A DNA stretch of 64,000 bases from Flavobacterium chryseum (GTDB lineage Bacteria; Bacteroidota; Bacteroidia; Flavobacteriales; Flavobacteriaceae): assembly GCF_004362015.1 (NCBI RefSeq), contig NZ_SNWW01000014.1, forward strand, positions 1-64,000. The letters run 5' to 3'. The notes beneath the pieces are model-generated. The model was not told the origin of the DNA, made no database searches, and worked only from the letters and a program-made list of their open reading frames with translations. Position 1 is the first letter of the stretch. Every line of letters starts with the position of its first letter. The position numbers and the translations under genes are program-made. Shown here one piece after another: positions 1 through 8,409 of this stretch.

Positions 1-100
1 TACTTTTAAACTACTTTTTAGACACCTTTTTGAGTTCATTTATACTGCTCACTTTTATCCAGAATTAGGTGCTCACTTTATCCAGAATATCCAATATCTA
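1..100. mobile_element. Probable terminal fragment of an IS21-like insertion sequence
   Basis: Two direct copies of a GCTCACTTT-ATCCAGAAT unit lie at about 48-66 and 71-89, the second preceded by GGT. From memory, repeated GGTGCTCA(C/G)TTT...CCGGAAT units are the transposase-binding ends of Bacteroidetes IS21-family elements; that resemblance is the only basis for the call. No transposase is in the window, so any istA/istB genes would lie to the left, or this is a relic. Confidence 0.4.
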
Positions 101-119
101 TTCGATTTTAAGAGAATTT

Positions 120-205
120 GTGGGTTACTACACACAATAAAAAAATAAGAACCAAATAAACCTTTGTGCCTTTGTTCCTTAAAACCTTTGCCCCTTTCTT
201 ATAAA
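120..205. repeat. Intergenic CTTTG(T/C)GCCTTTG-type repeat
   Basis: The segment has CCTTTGTGCCTTTGTTCC followed by AAAACCTTTGCCCCTTT. The same vocabulary recurs inverted at 58828-58862 and in variant form around 41287-41410. It is non-coding and sits just upstream of topB. Its 3' part supplies a possible -33 TTTG (187-190) paired with TAATTTCG (214-221), but the 23-nt spacing is long. Confidence 0.5.
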
Positions 206-242
206 AAAATCATTAATTTCGCTTTCAAATTAGAAGGAGAAA

Positions 243-2546
243 ATGAAGGTCTGTATTGCTGAGAAACCAAGTGTAGCACGCGAAATTGCATCCGTTTTGG
301 GAGCCAATACCAAACACGACGGATATTACGAAGGAAACGGTTATGCCGTAACCTACACTTTTGGGCATTTATGTACCTTAAAAGAACCTAACGATTACAA
401 ACCACATTGGAAAAGCTGGGATTTGAACAACTTGCCAATGCTTCCTGAAAAATTTGAAACCAAAGTGGTTCAGAATTCAGGAATTCAAAAGCAATTTAAA
501 ATTGTAAAAAGCCTATTCGACAAAGCCGAAGTTGTGATAAATTGCGGGGATGCCGGGCAAGAAGGAGAACTCATTCAGCGATGGGTCATGAACGAAGCAC
601 ATTATAAAGGCGAAGTACAACGCTTATGGATCTCGTCTCTAACTACTGAAGCTATAAAAGAAGGTTTTGAAAACTTAAAACCATCAACCAATTACGATAA
701 TTTATTCTACGCCGGATTTTCAAGAGCTATTGGCGACTGGTTACTCGGCATGAATGCTACACGTTTGTATACCGTAAAACATGGCGGTTACAAACAAGTA
801 TTGTCTATTGGCCGCGTGCAAACGCCAACATTGGCAATGGTTGTAGACCGATTTAAAGAAATTGAAAATTTTAAACCCCAACCCTATTGGGAATTACAGA
901 CTTTATACAGGGAAACACTTTTTAGTTATGAAGAAGGCCGTTTTCTGAATAAGGAAGACGGGCAAACTTTGGCGAATAAAGTCAAAGAAAGCGAGTTCGA
1001 AATTGTTTCGGTTGAAAAAAAGAACGGAAATGAATTTGCTCCTAAACTATTTGATTTAACGGGTTTACAAGTGTATTGCAATACCAAATTTGGATTTTCG
1101 GCAGATGAAACACTTAAAATTGCACAATCACTTTACGAACAAAAAGTAGTGACGTATCCCAGAGTTGATACCACTTTTTTGCCAAATGATATTTATCCCA
1201 AAGTGCCTGGAATTCTGCAGAAATTAACCAAATACGCTGCGTTGACGCAACCACTTTTAGAAAAAAAGATTAAGAAATCGCCTAAGGTTTTCAACGATAA
1301 AAAAGTTACAGATCACCATGCCATTATTCCAACCGGAATAGAAGCCAATTTGCCCTTCAATCAGCAACAAGTTTATGATATAATTGTAAAGCGTTTTATT
1401 GCGGTATTTTATGATGATTGTTTGGTAGCCAACACCACTGTAATTGGAAAAGCTGCCGATGTAATGTTTAAAACTACGGGAAAAGAAATTTTAAAAAAAG
1501 GATTCCGCGTAGTTTTTGAAGATCCGAATGCAAAAGAAAAAGAAGCTGATATTTTACCGAGTTTTGTTGTAGGCGAAAAAGGTCCGCATGAACCTTCGTT
1601 CTTAGAAAAAGAAACCAAACCGCCCAATCAGTTTACGGAAGCGACTTTACTCCGCGCGATGGAAACAGCAGGAAAACAGGTTGATGATGAAGATTTACGC
1701 GAATTAATGAAGGAAAACGGCATCGGGCGTCCGTCAACGCGCGCGAATATTATTGAAACACTTTTTAAACGTCAATATATTGTTCGAAACAAAAAACAGG
1801 TTTTACCTACTCCAACGGGGATTCAGCTTATTGATACAATTCAAAATGAATTAATCAAATCGGCCGAACTTACAGGTTCCTGGGAAAAGCAGTTAAAAGA
1901 TATCGAAAAAGGAACTTTTACCGCCGCTGCGTTTATTAAAAACATGAAACGCATGGTTGAAGCTTTGGTAACCGAAGTACGAAGCGAAACCAAACACGCT
2001 AATATTTCGCATGCTGCAACCATTCAAAAACCAGTAGCGAAAGTCGAAAAAAAGAAAGCAGCAGGAATTCTGGCAGAAACGTGCCCGAAATGCAAAAAAG
2101 GAAATCTTATAAAAGGTAAATCGGCTTACGGATGTTCTGATTATAAATCGGGCTGTGATTTTGTTTTACCATATGTTTTTGCAGAGAAAAAGATTTCGGA
2201 AATTCAATATTTAAGATTGCTTGAAAAAGGATCGACAGTAAACATAAAAGGTTTTAAAACAGATTCAGAAACGGTTGAAGGTTTGATTCGTTTTGAAGAA
2301 AATTTCAAACTTAAATTAGAACCTAAAAAAACAACTCCAAAGAAAGTACCGACAGCAGCATCGGATTCATTAACATGCCCTAAATGCAAAAAAGGAACTG
2401 TTTTAAAAGGTAAAACGGCTTATGGCTGCGGTGATTATAAATTAGGCTGTGATTTTAAAGTCACTTTTGATGACGTCAGAGGACAATTGAAAGATCAAAA
2501 ACCAACTAAAGAACTGGTTTATTCTATCTTAAATAGCAGTATTTAA
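243..2546 (+). CDS. topB: DNA topoisomerase III (type IA)
   Basis: Type IA topoisomerase that cuts and passes single DNA strands through a 5'-phosphotyrosine intermediate, used to resolve recombination and replication intermediates. The 767-residue product opens with a Toprim domain (MKVCIAEKPSVAREIA; acidic GDAGQEGELI near residue 100). The catalytic tyrosine is Y305 in the TYPRVDT motif. The C-terminus carries two similar zinc-ribbon-like modules starting at C614 and C712, each CPKCKKG...YGC.DYK.GCDF. The start is well supported: an AGAAGGAGA Shine-Dalgarno lies directly upstream, unusually strong for this phylum. It is a lone gene; mobile TopB paralogues also exist in Bacteroidetes, and the adjacent IS-like end makes a mobile origin possible but unproven. 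Confidence 0.95.
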   Translation: MKVCIAEKPSVAREIASVLGANTKHDGYYEGNGYAVTYTFGHLCTLKEPNDYKPHWKSWDLNNLPMLPEKFETKVVQNSGIQKQFKIVKSLFDKAEVVINCGDAGQEGELIQRWVMNEAHYKGEVQRLWISSLTTEAIKEGFENLKPSTNYDNLFYAGFSRAIGDWLLGMNATRLYTVKHGGYKQVLSIGRVQTPTLAMVVDRFKEIENFKPQPYWELQTLYRETLFSYEEGRFLNKEDGQTLANKVKESEFEIVSVEKKNGNEFAPKLFDLTGLQVYCNTKFGFSADETLKIAQSLYEQKVVTYPRVDTTFLPNDIYPKVPGILQKLTKYAALTQPLLEKKIKKSPKVFNDKKVTDHHAIIPTGIEANLPFNQQQVYDIIVKRFIAVFYDDCLVANTTVIGKAADVMFKTTGKEILKKGFRVVFEDPNAKEKEADILPSFVVGEKGPHEPSFLEKETKPPNQFTEATLLRAMETAGKQVDDEDLRELMKENGIGRPSTRANIIETLFKRQYIVRNKKQVLPTPTGIQLIDTIQNELIKSAELTGSWEKQLKDIEKGTFTAAAFIKNMKRMVEALVTEVRSETKHANISHAATIQKPVAKVEKKKAAGILAETCPKCKKGNLIKGKSAYGCSDYKSGCDFVLPYVFAEKKISEIQYLRLLEKGSTVNIKGFKTDSETVEGLIRFEENFKLKLEPKKTTPKKVPTAASDSLTCPKCKKGTVLKGKTAYGCGDYKLGCDFKVTFDDVRGQLKDQKPTKELVYSILNSSI

Positions 2547-2564
2547 TTTTTTTGTCCACTAATC

Positions 2565-2660
2565 TCGAATTTTCACGAATTAATTTATTTCAAAATAAAA
2601 ATTTGTAGAGTTGAAACATACAATTCGTGCAAATTGGTGTGATTCGTGGCTATGACTTTT
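2565..2660. repeat. AATTCGTG-type intergenic repeat
   Basis: Non-coding stretch with TCACGAATTAATTT, then ACAATTCGTGCAAATTGGTG and GATTCGTGGC. Related sequence is present at 41323-41373 (perfect palindrome) and 58108-58212, all between genes. Confidence 0.5.
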
Positions 2661-2703
2661 TTTATTATCTTAGCTTTAATCTAACACCAAATAATTAACT
2701 ACC

Positions 2704-3180
2704 ATGTTCCAAAAAATTATTCTTATAATTATTTTCTTTTCTATTATATCCTGCGAAAAAAAGGTAACTGTCGAAAAAGACAAAATCAAAGTTGCCGACT
2801 GGCTTATTGGGAATTGGGAAAATAAATCACCCGATGGAATATTAACCGAAAACTGGAAAAAAGTAAACGATAGTATGTTTAGTGCGACCTCTCTTTTCAT
2901 TAGAGGAAATGACACTTTACATTCTGAAAAAATCACTTTATCGCAACAAGGCGAAATGCTAATGTACAGCGCAACGGTAAACGGGCAAAATAATGATAAA
3001 GCGATCAATTTTCCGTCAACTACAGAAACGGAAAACAAATTGATTTTCGAAAATCCGTCACACGATTATCCTCAAAAAATCACTTATACAAAAGGTGCAA
3101 ACAATACTTTGACTGCTGAAATCACAGGAGATTTAAGAGGAAAGAAAACTACTGAGCGCTTTATTCTGGTGAAGAAATAA
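2704..3180 (+). CDS. DUF6265-type lipocalin-like lipoprotein
   Basis: Predicted lipoprotein of 158 residues. The first 16 residues are a hydrophobic signal ending in IISC, with the lipidated cysteine at C17. The mature part matches the DUF6265 pattern: WLIGNWENKSPDG, TENWKKVNDSMF, GNDTLHSEKI and FENPSHDYPQKI, which suggests a small beta-barrel or lipocalin-like fold of unknown ligand. The following gene begins 45 bp downstream with no clear terminator. An antisense reading frame over most of the gene is a shadow. Function is unknown. Confidence 0.75.
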   Translation: MFQKIILIIIFFSIISCEKKVTVEKDKIKVADWLIGNWENKSPDGILTENWKKVNDSMFSATSLFIRGNDTLHSEKITLSQQGEMLMYSATVNGQNNDKAINFPSTTETENKLIFENPSHDYPQKITYTKGANNTLTAEITGDLRGKKTTERFILVKK

Positions 3181-3224
3181 AAATTAATGAAACGTATTTT
3201 TAATCTTATTACATATAATTTATT

Positions 3225-3803
3225 ATGAAACTAAATCAATCCAAAATTGAAATTCAAAAAGCAGAAAATTCTTTAATGCTAATGAAGGAATCAAAAACAA
3301 TGATTGATTTTGAAAATAATTGGAGAGATTTTCTCATCAGTATTGAAAAAGCTTGGATAAAATCTGAAAGAGAATGTGTTGATTTTAGAAATAAATTTCA
3401 ACCATGGCAAGGAAAATTTGTGAAAACTAGAAAAAATGATCCTTTATTAAAATATTTAAAGAATGCAAGAGATGTTGATACGCATTCAATAGAAGAAATC
3501 ATAAATAAAATTTCTGGTTCATTAAAACTCGATGCATTGGATTGGAAAAAAAACTTATTAATAGACAAAATAGAGATAGTTGATGGAAAGATTACTAAAT
3601 ATGAAGGAAGTCAGCCTTTAGTTGTAGTGGAAAAACCTCCAACAATTCAAGCAAAGGCATTTACAAACCAAGGAATTATATATTTACCTCCAACATTTCA
3701 TATAGGAAAGAATATAAAAGAATCAAAAAATCCTATTGAACTTGCTGAATTAGGACTAAAATTTTACTCTAACTATTTACAACTTATTGAAGATACTTTT
3801 TAA
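3225..3803 (+). CDS. Hypothetical protein, accessory gene
   Basis: Soluble 192-residue protein with no signal peptide or membrane segment, and no function I can name. The N-terminal half looks helical. A central segment, FRNKFQPWQGKFVKTRKNDP followed by LLKYLKNARDVDTHSIEEI, resembles small hypothetical proteins that turn up sporadically in many phyla with an R-x-DPLL-x-YL-x-ARD-x-D-x-H core. The C-terminal third is beta-rich with short aliphatic runs. Scattered distribution of such proteins and the flanking lone genes suggest an accessory gene. It reads intact from ATG to TAA. Confidence 0.65.
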   Translation: MKLNQSKIEIQKAENSLMLMKESKTMIDFENNWRDFLISIEKAWIKSERECVDFRNKFQPWQGKFVKTRKNDPLLKYLKNARDVDTHSIEEIINKISGSLKLDALDWKKNLLIDKIEIVDGKITKYEGSQPLVVVEKPPTIQAKAFTNQGIIYLPPTFHIGKNIKESKNPIELAELGLKFYSNYLQLIEDTF

Positions 3804-4009
3804 TTAATAAAATTAATTATTTGAAGCTTTGAAATCTCCTAGCCTCACTTGGTATAATCTGTTTTACAATAGAATTATTGATTTCTCCCGAATTTTAAAA
3901 TCTAAAAAGGAATCATTAATTCAAACAATTTTATAGTATTGAGCTTCTGTCTATTTAAGTGTCAGCAAATAAAAAAATCTTTTTGTTTTATTGCCTTCGT
4001 GTCAGATAT

Positions 4010-5173
4010 TTATTCGTTCTCTCCAATTTTATTTACCATTAAAATCATCAGTATACCCAAAAGCGCCATTACTAAAAATGCCCATTTCATACTTAAATAT
4101 TCGGAGATAAAACCAACCATTGGCGGAACAAGTAAAAATCCTAAATAACCAATTGTAGATATAGACGTTAGCGCAGAACCGCTGCTTAGTTTTGATGATC
4201 TTCCGGCGATGCTAAACACTAACGGCACCACGCAGGAAACGCCAAATCCGATTAAAACATAACCAAAAATAGTGGGGTAAACATACGGCAGAAGAAAACA
4301 AATGGAAAATCCTAAAGTAATTAGAATACCACTGTAAAGCAGAATTTGTTTAGTACCAAATTTCATTACTCCAAAATCTCCAAACAAACGTCCCAACGTT
4401 ACGGCTGTCGCAAAAAATACGAATGCTGCGCTTGTTAACTTTGGTGAAGCATGCAATATATTTTCAAAATAAATACCGCTCCAATCGTACATGGTATTTT
4501 CGCAGGCCATAGAGACAAAACAAATCAGTGCAAACTTGATCAGGTTTTTTTCTGGCATTGAAAAGAACTTCTTTTTAACCGGTACAGGCTCGTTATGAAT
4601 ACTCAACGGATAAAAACAAGCCGTAAGAGCTAACATAAATACACTTACTCCCAATAAATGTTCTGATGGCGCAATATGTTGTGTTACCATTACATATCCT
4701 AAACCTGCTCCCGAAAAAACGGCAATACTCCAAACCGCATGAAAACGGGTTATGATTGATTTTGGATATAATTTTTGAACCTCAAGAGATTGTGCATTAA
4801 TTGATAAATTGAAAATATTTCGAGAAGCTCCAAAAATTAAAAGTATAATAACCAACTGCCATACAAAAGCAGCTAAACCAGGCAAAGCCAGAACAACATT
4901 AAACATGATTGCCCCTAATAGCATAATATAACGGCTGCTGTATTTATTTAATAATCTTCCTGTAAAAGGCATGGTCAGCATTAAACCTATAGGAAATGCA
5001 AATAAAACAGCTCCAAATTCGGCTTCGCTTAAATGTAAACGAGCTTGTATGTGTGGAATTCTTGATACCCAGGAAGAATATCCAAATCCGGAAAGGAAAA
5101 AAAATACAGTGTTTGCTATACGAAATCCTCTGGGTGTATTTTGAATTTTTTTAAAGAAAGATAAAATCATCAT
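4010..5173 (-). CDS. MFS transporter, YbjJ-like
   Basis: Inner-membrane major facilitator superfamily protein, 387 residues with about 12 hydrophobic segments. The N-terminal WVSRIPHIQARLHLSEAEFG segment and the following MPFTGRLLNKYSSR loop between helices 2 and 3 match the YbjJ/fucose-permease-like subgroup, whose substrates are poorly defined. It is transcribed alone, convergent with the hypothetical gene at 3225-3803 and divergent from the receptor at 5448. The 274-bp upstream gap holds the receptor's promoter. Substrate cannot be inferred from sequence. Confidence 0.85.
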   Translation of the reverse strand: MMILSFFKKIQNTPRGFRIANTVFFFLSGFGYSSWVSRIPHIQARLHLSEAEFGAVLFAFPIGLMLTMPFTGRLLNKYSSRYIMLLGAIMFNVVLALPGLAAFVWQLVIILLIFGASRNIFNLSINAQSLEVQKLYPKSIITRFHAVWSIAVFSGAGLGYVMVTQHIAPSEHLLGVSVFMLALTACFYPLSIHNEPVPVKKKFFSMPEKNLIKFALICFVSMACENTMYDWSGIYFENILHASPKLTSAAFVFFATAVTLGRLFGDFGVMKFGTKQILLYSGILITLGFSICFLLPYVYPTIFGYVLIGFGVSCVVPLVFSIAGRSSKLSSGSALTSISTIGYLGFLLVPPMVGFISEYLSMKWAFLVMALLGILMILMVNKIGENE

Positions 5174-5366
5174 GTCATTTTTCAGACAGCAAAATTAAGG
5201 TTTTTTAATCCAAATCTTTCATTTTTAACTTACTCCTGTTAATACAATTACATGATTTAATGTAATAATGAAGCACAAACAATACTATAAATCTTATAAT
5301 TTATAACAGAATTTCAAATTCACTTCAAAAATCACAAAAAAACATTTCATTGAGAATAAATAAAAC

Positions 5367-5396
5367 TTGTTAAAGAAAGATTAATTTTTACATTTG
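5367..5396 (+). promoter_or_regulatory. Predicted promoter of the first TonB-dependent receptor
   Basis: A TTG at 5367-5369 and TACATTTG at 5389-5396 are separated by 19 nt, which matches the Bacteroidetes primary-sigma pattern (TTTG, 19-21 nt, TAnnTTTG). Transcription should start near 5403, inside the inverted repeat at 5398-5428. Confidence 0.65.
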
Positions 5397-5397
5397 C

Positions 5398-5428
5398 ATT
5401 GTTTTTATTAATTCTAAATAAAAACAAT
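5398..5428. promoter_or_regulatory. Candidate metal-responsive operator (palindrome)
   Basis: ATTGTTTTTATT and AATAAAAACAAT form perfect 12-bp inverted arms around a 7-nt centre, directly at the predicted transcription start. The right part, ATTCTAAATAAAA, recurs at 8354-8366 and in similar form at 9354-9380, each time at the promoter of a putative iron-uptake gene. A Fur-type repressor site is inferred from this context. Confidence 0.5.
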
Positions 5429-5447
5429 AACTAAAACTTTAAAAAAA

Positions 5448-7769
5448 ATGAAATATTCTAGTGTGAAAATGATTCGTTTTCTATTTACAATCAGTTTATT
5501 GCTTTCTGCTTTTTGTTCTTTTGCGCAACAAAATGGAAAAATTAAAGGAACCATCACAACTTCTGATGGGGAGCAGGCAGCCGGAGTCAATGTTAGCTTA
5601 AAAAACTCAAAATACTGGACCATTTCCGATGAAAACGGAAACTTTGAATTCAACAGAGTCAAACCAAATACCTATACATTACAAGTTTCTTTGACAGGTT
5701 ACGAAACTTCAGAAAGTGAAGTTGTTGTTACTGAAAATGAAACCGCAGCAATCAATTTACAACTTAAAGTTTCTAACAAGGAATTGAAAGAAGTTGTGGT
5801 AAATAGTAAAAAAAGCATCTTATCTAAAAAAACAGATTACGTTGCCAGAATGCCATTAACGAATCTGGAGAACCCTCAAGTTTACAGTGTTATACAGAAA
5901 GAACTTTTAATGGAACAAGTGGCCGTAGACATTAGAGGCGCTGTGCAAAACTCACCTGGTGTGGTTTCTATCAGCTATCCTTCGGGAGGAGTTGGTGTAA
6001 TTTTTAGAGGTTTTTCTACCGGAGTTAATGCAAGAAACGGAATGGAAACCGCTTCCGGACGTTCTTCTGTTGATCTCGGAAACGTAGAACGTATTGAAAT
6101 CATGAAAGGCCCATCCGGTACTTTGTTTGGTTCGTCTGTTTCTTCGTTTGGAGGTGTTGTAAACCTAGTTACTAAAAAACCTTTTGAAACTACTGCTGCC
6201 GAAATATCGTATACAACCGGAAGTTTCAACCTAAACCGTCTTACAGCCGATGTCAATACGCCTTTAAATCAGGAAAAAACGGTTTTATTCAGAGTAAATC
6301 TTGCCGTAAACCGAGAAAAAAGTTTCCTTGATTATGGCTTCAACAATACACTTCTTGTGGCGCCAAGTCTTACTTATAAAGCATCTGATAAGCTTACTTT
6401 TAACTTCGATGCGGAGCTTTATAACGTGAATAATACTAGACGTACTTATAACACATATGCTGCAACTTCGGGCATTACAAATCCAAACGACTTAAAAATT
6501 GATTACAAAAAATCGATGTTTCATGATGATAACGATGCCAAATCAACAGCAACAAAAGTTTTTGCTCAGGCAGAATATGAAATATCAGAAAACTGGAAAT
6601 CGACAACCGTATTTTCATTTGTAGGCGAAGATGTCGAACGCAGTTATCAAAGTTATGCTGTTTGGAGTTCTCTAACGCAGACAGCAAGAAGAGTTGGCCT
6701 TTGGGGTCCAATTTTTAATAACTTCACTAACATTCAGGAAAACATTAACGGAAAATTTTCTACAGGAAGCATCAAACATAAATTTCTTACCGGTGTAAAC
6801 TACAGACTTTACAGCTCTGCTTTTTCAGGAGGAACAACATTTACACTTGACAATATAGATGTAACAGCTCAATTCGCTCCAATTAGAAGAAAAGCAGTTG
6901 ACGCCGGACTTGTATTGACAACTTCACCTGTTGCCGACCAAAAAACGTTTAGTGTGTACGCGAGTGATGTAGTGAATTTTACAGACCGATTTTCTGCTAT
7001 GCTAAGTTTACGTCTGGATAATTTTGAACGTGCAAAAGTGGGAACTACAGAAGGTTACAGCCAAACAGCTCTTTCTCCAAAATTAGGATTAGTGTATGAA
7101 GTCGTAAAAGATCAGGTTTCTGTTTTTGGAAATTATATGAACGGTTTCCAAAATATGCAGCCGGTTACGCAGCCAGATGCAACACAATTGGTTTTAGACC
7201 CAATTTATGCTGTTCAGTATGAGGGAGGAATTAAAGCAGAAGCTTTCAACAAAAAATTAAGCGGATCTGTAAGTTACTACAACATTACAATCGATAACGC
7301 AACCAGAACTGACGCGGCAGGATTTACAATACAAGATGGTAAACAAGTGAGCAAAGGTGTTGATTTTGAATTGATGGCAACTCCGTTTAATGGACTAAGC
7401 ATTATTTCGGGTTATGCGTACAATGATAATCGAATTGTAAAAGCATCTGTAGCTGCAATTGAAGGAAACAAAGCGACATCATCTCCGGAAAATGTAGTGA
7501 ACTTTTGGACTACTTATACTTTTCAAAACAAATTAAAAGGTTTAGGAATTGGTGCCGGCGTCAACTTTGTAGACAAAAATTATTTTACAGCCGATAATAC
7601 TTTTTACATGCCATCGTATACAGTTTACAATGCTACAGTATACTACGAAAAACCTACATGGAGATTAGGTTTGAAATTTAATAATGTAACCAATGAGAAA
7701 TACTGGGATTTCTGGGGCACATCGCAGGCACCAACCAGCATATTGGCCAATTTGACCATCAAGTTTTAA
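5448..7769 (+). CDS. TonB-dependent siderophore receptor with carboxypeptidase-regulatory-like N-domain
   Basis: Outer-membrane receptor of 773 residues that should import an iron-siderophore complex using TonB energy. A signal peptide ends around FCSFAQQ. Residues about 28-115 form a CarboxypepD_reg-like Ig domain (GKIKGTITTSDGEQAAGVNV), typical of Bacteroidetes receptors. The plug follows, with RGFSTG, VERIEIMKGPSGTLFGS and GGVVNLVTKKP. The barrel ends in ...ILANLTIKF with a terminal aromatic residue. The plug and barrel look like the FhuA/FoxA class. A second Met at 5469 is possible, but 5448 gives a normal signal peptide. A PepSY reductase remnant follows 79 bp downstream, an arrangement common for siderophore loci. 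Confidence 0.9.
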   Translation: MKYSSVKMIRFLFTISLLLSAFCSFAQQNGKIKGTITTSDGEQAAGVNVSLKNSKYWTISDENGNFEFNRVKPNTYTLQVSLTGYETSESEVVVTENETAAINLQLKVSNKELKEVVVNSKKSILSKKTDYVARMPLTNLENPQVYSVIQKELLMEQVAVDIRGAVQNSPGVVSISYPSGGVGVIFRGFSTGVNARNGMETASGRSSVDLGNVERIEIMKGPSGTLFGSSVSSFGGVVNLVTKKPFETTAAEISYTTGSFNLNRLTADVNTPLNQEKTVLFRVNLAVNREKSFLDYGFNNTLLVAPSLTYKASDKLTFNFDAELYNVNNTRRTYNTYAATSGITNPNDLKIDYKKSMFHDDNDAKSTATKVFAQAEYEISENWKSTTVFSFVGEDVERSYQSYAVWSSLTQTARRVGLWGPIFNNFTNIQENINGKFSTGSIKHKFLTGVNYRLYSSAFSGGTTFTLDNIDVTAQFAPIRRKAVDAGLVLTTSPVADQKTFSVYASDVVNFTDRFSAMLSLRLDNFERAKVGTTEGYSQTALSPKLGLVYEVVKDQVSVFGNYMNGFQNMQPVTQPDATQLVLDPIYAVQYEGGIKAEAFNKKLSGSVSYYNITIDNATRTDAAGFTIQDGKQVSKGVDFELMATPFNGLSIISGYAYNDNRIVKASVAAIEGNKATSSPENVVNFWTTYTFQNKLKGLGIGAGVNFVDKNYFTADNTFYMPSYTVYNATVYYEKPTWRLGLKFNNVTNEKYWDFWGTSQAPTSILANLTIKF

Positions 7770-7789
7770 AACTTAATACAACTTAAACT

Positions 7790-7825
7790 GACGCCTCAAT
7801 TTTATCAATTGAGGCGCTTTTAATT
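7790..7825 (+). terminator. Rho-independent terminator after the receptor
   Basis: CGCCTCAAT (7792-7800) pairs with ATTGAGGCG (7808-7816) and is followed by CTTTTAATT. It separates the receptor from the PepSY remnant. Confidence 0.75.
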
Positions 7826-7848
7826 ATAAACTTTTTAGAGTTCCTTCT

Positions 7849-8252
7849 ATGACATTTAAAAAATTAATTCTAAAAATTCACCTTTGGTTGGGATTGTCTT
7901 CCGGTTTAATTGTAATTATATTGGGCATAACGGGCTGTTTGTATGTTTTTGAAGAAGAATTGCGACCTGTAGTTCACGACTATTATTTCACCGATAACGT
8001 AAAAGAGAAAAGACTGCCGATCAGCCAGATAATCGAAATTGCAAAAAAAGCCAACAAAATCCGAAAAAATCTATTTCGGGATGCCAGATAATTAATGAGG
8101 GTGATCGAACTGTAACTGTCTGGTTTTTTGAAGAATTAAACCCAAATGCATTTTGGTATTGGAACCAATATCAAAGTACTTATCTCTACGTAGATCCGTA
8201 TAGTGGCACTGTAATAAAACAGGAAGATTATAATTTTGAATTTTTTACATAA
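7849..8252 (+). pseudogene. PepSY-associated TM protein, frameshifted and truncated
   Basis: The first frame (7849-8091, 80 residues) has the hallmark start of PepSY-TM reductases: LILKIHLWLGLSSGLIVII with one membrane helix, then GCLYVFEEELRP. It stops at 8089-8091. The -1 frame from about 8061 continues the same family (VWFFEELNPNAFWYWNQYQS, then YLYVDPYSGTVI) and ends at 8250-8252. Adding one A to the six-A run at 8063-8068 would restore a single frame. Even joined, the product is about 135 residues, against roughly 370-400 for intact family members, so the remaining membrane helices are missing. Family members next to siderophore receptors are thought to be inner-membrane ferric reductases. 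The single-base shift could be a sequencing error; the truncation cannot. Confidence 0.8.
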
Positions 8253-8340
8253 AGTTTCTTGCTCTGATTCCAAAAAAATGAAAATCAAAAACAGGTATTG
8301 AAATGCATAGAATATTAAATGATTGCGGGATTTTTAAGCT

Positions 8341-8376
8341 TTTATTTTTAATTATTCTAAATAAAACTTAAGTTTG
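8341..8376 (+). promoter_or_regulatory. Promoter and overlapping candidate operator of the DUF4198 gene
   Basis: TAAGTTTG at 8369-8376 fits the -7 TAnnTTTG element; no good -33 TTTG is visible. The expected spacer is filled by TTTATTTTTAAT plus ATTCTAAATAAAA (8341-8366), an imperfect inverted repeat shared with the two receptor genes. A protein bound here would block polymerase. Confidence 0.5.
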
Positions 8377-8409
8377 TAAAAAATATCCCTAACATTTAAA
8401 CTTGATATT

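Noticed and set aside
2676..3038. Antisense 120-residue open frame over the DUF6265 gene
   Set aside because: The plus-strand gene has a lipoprotein signal and family motifs; the antisense frame has no recognisable start context or motifs.
3939..4148. Small plus-strand frame at the 3' end of the MFS gene
   Set aside because: It overlaps the transporter's coding end, and its residues are the mirror of a membrane-protein reading frame; no independent support.
8061..8252. Programmed -1 frameshift at A-AAA-AAT producing a functional PepSY protein
   Set aside because: The joined product would still lack most of the family's length, and no downstream stem-loop is obvious; decay or sequencing error is simpler.
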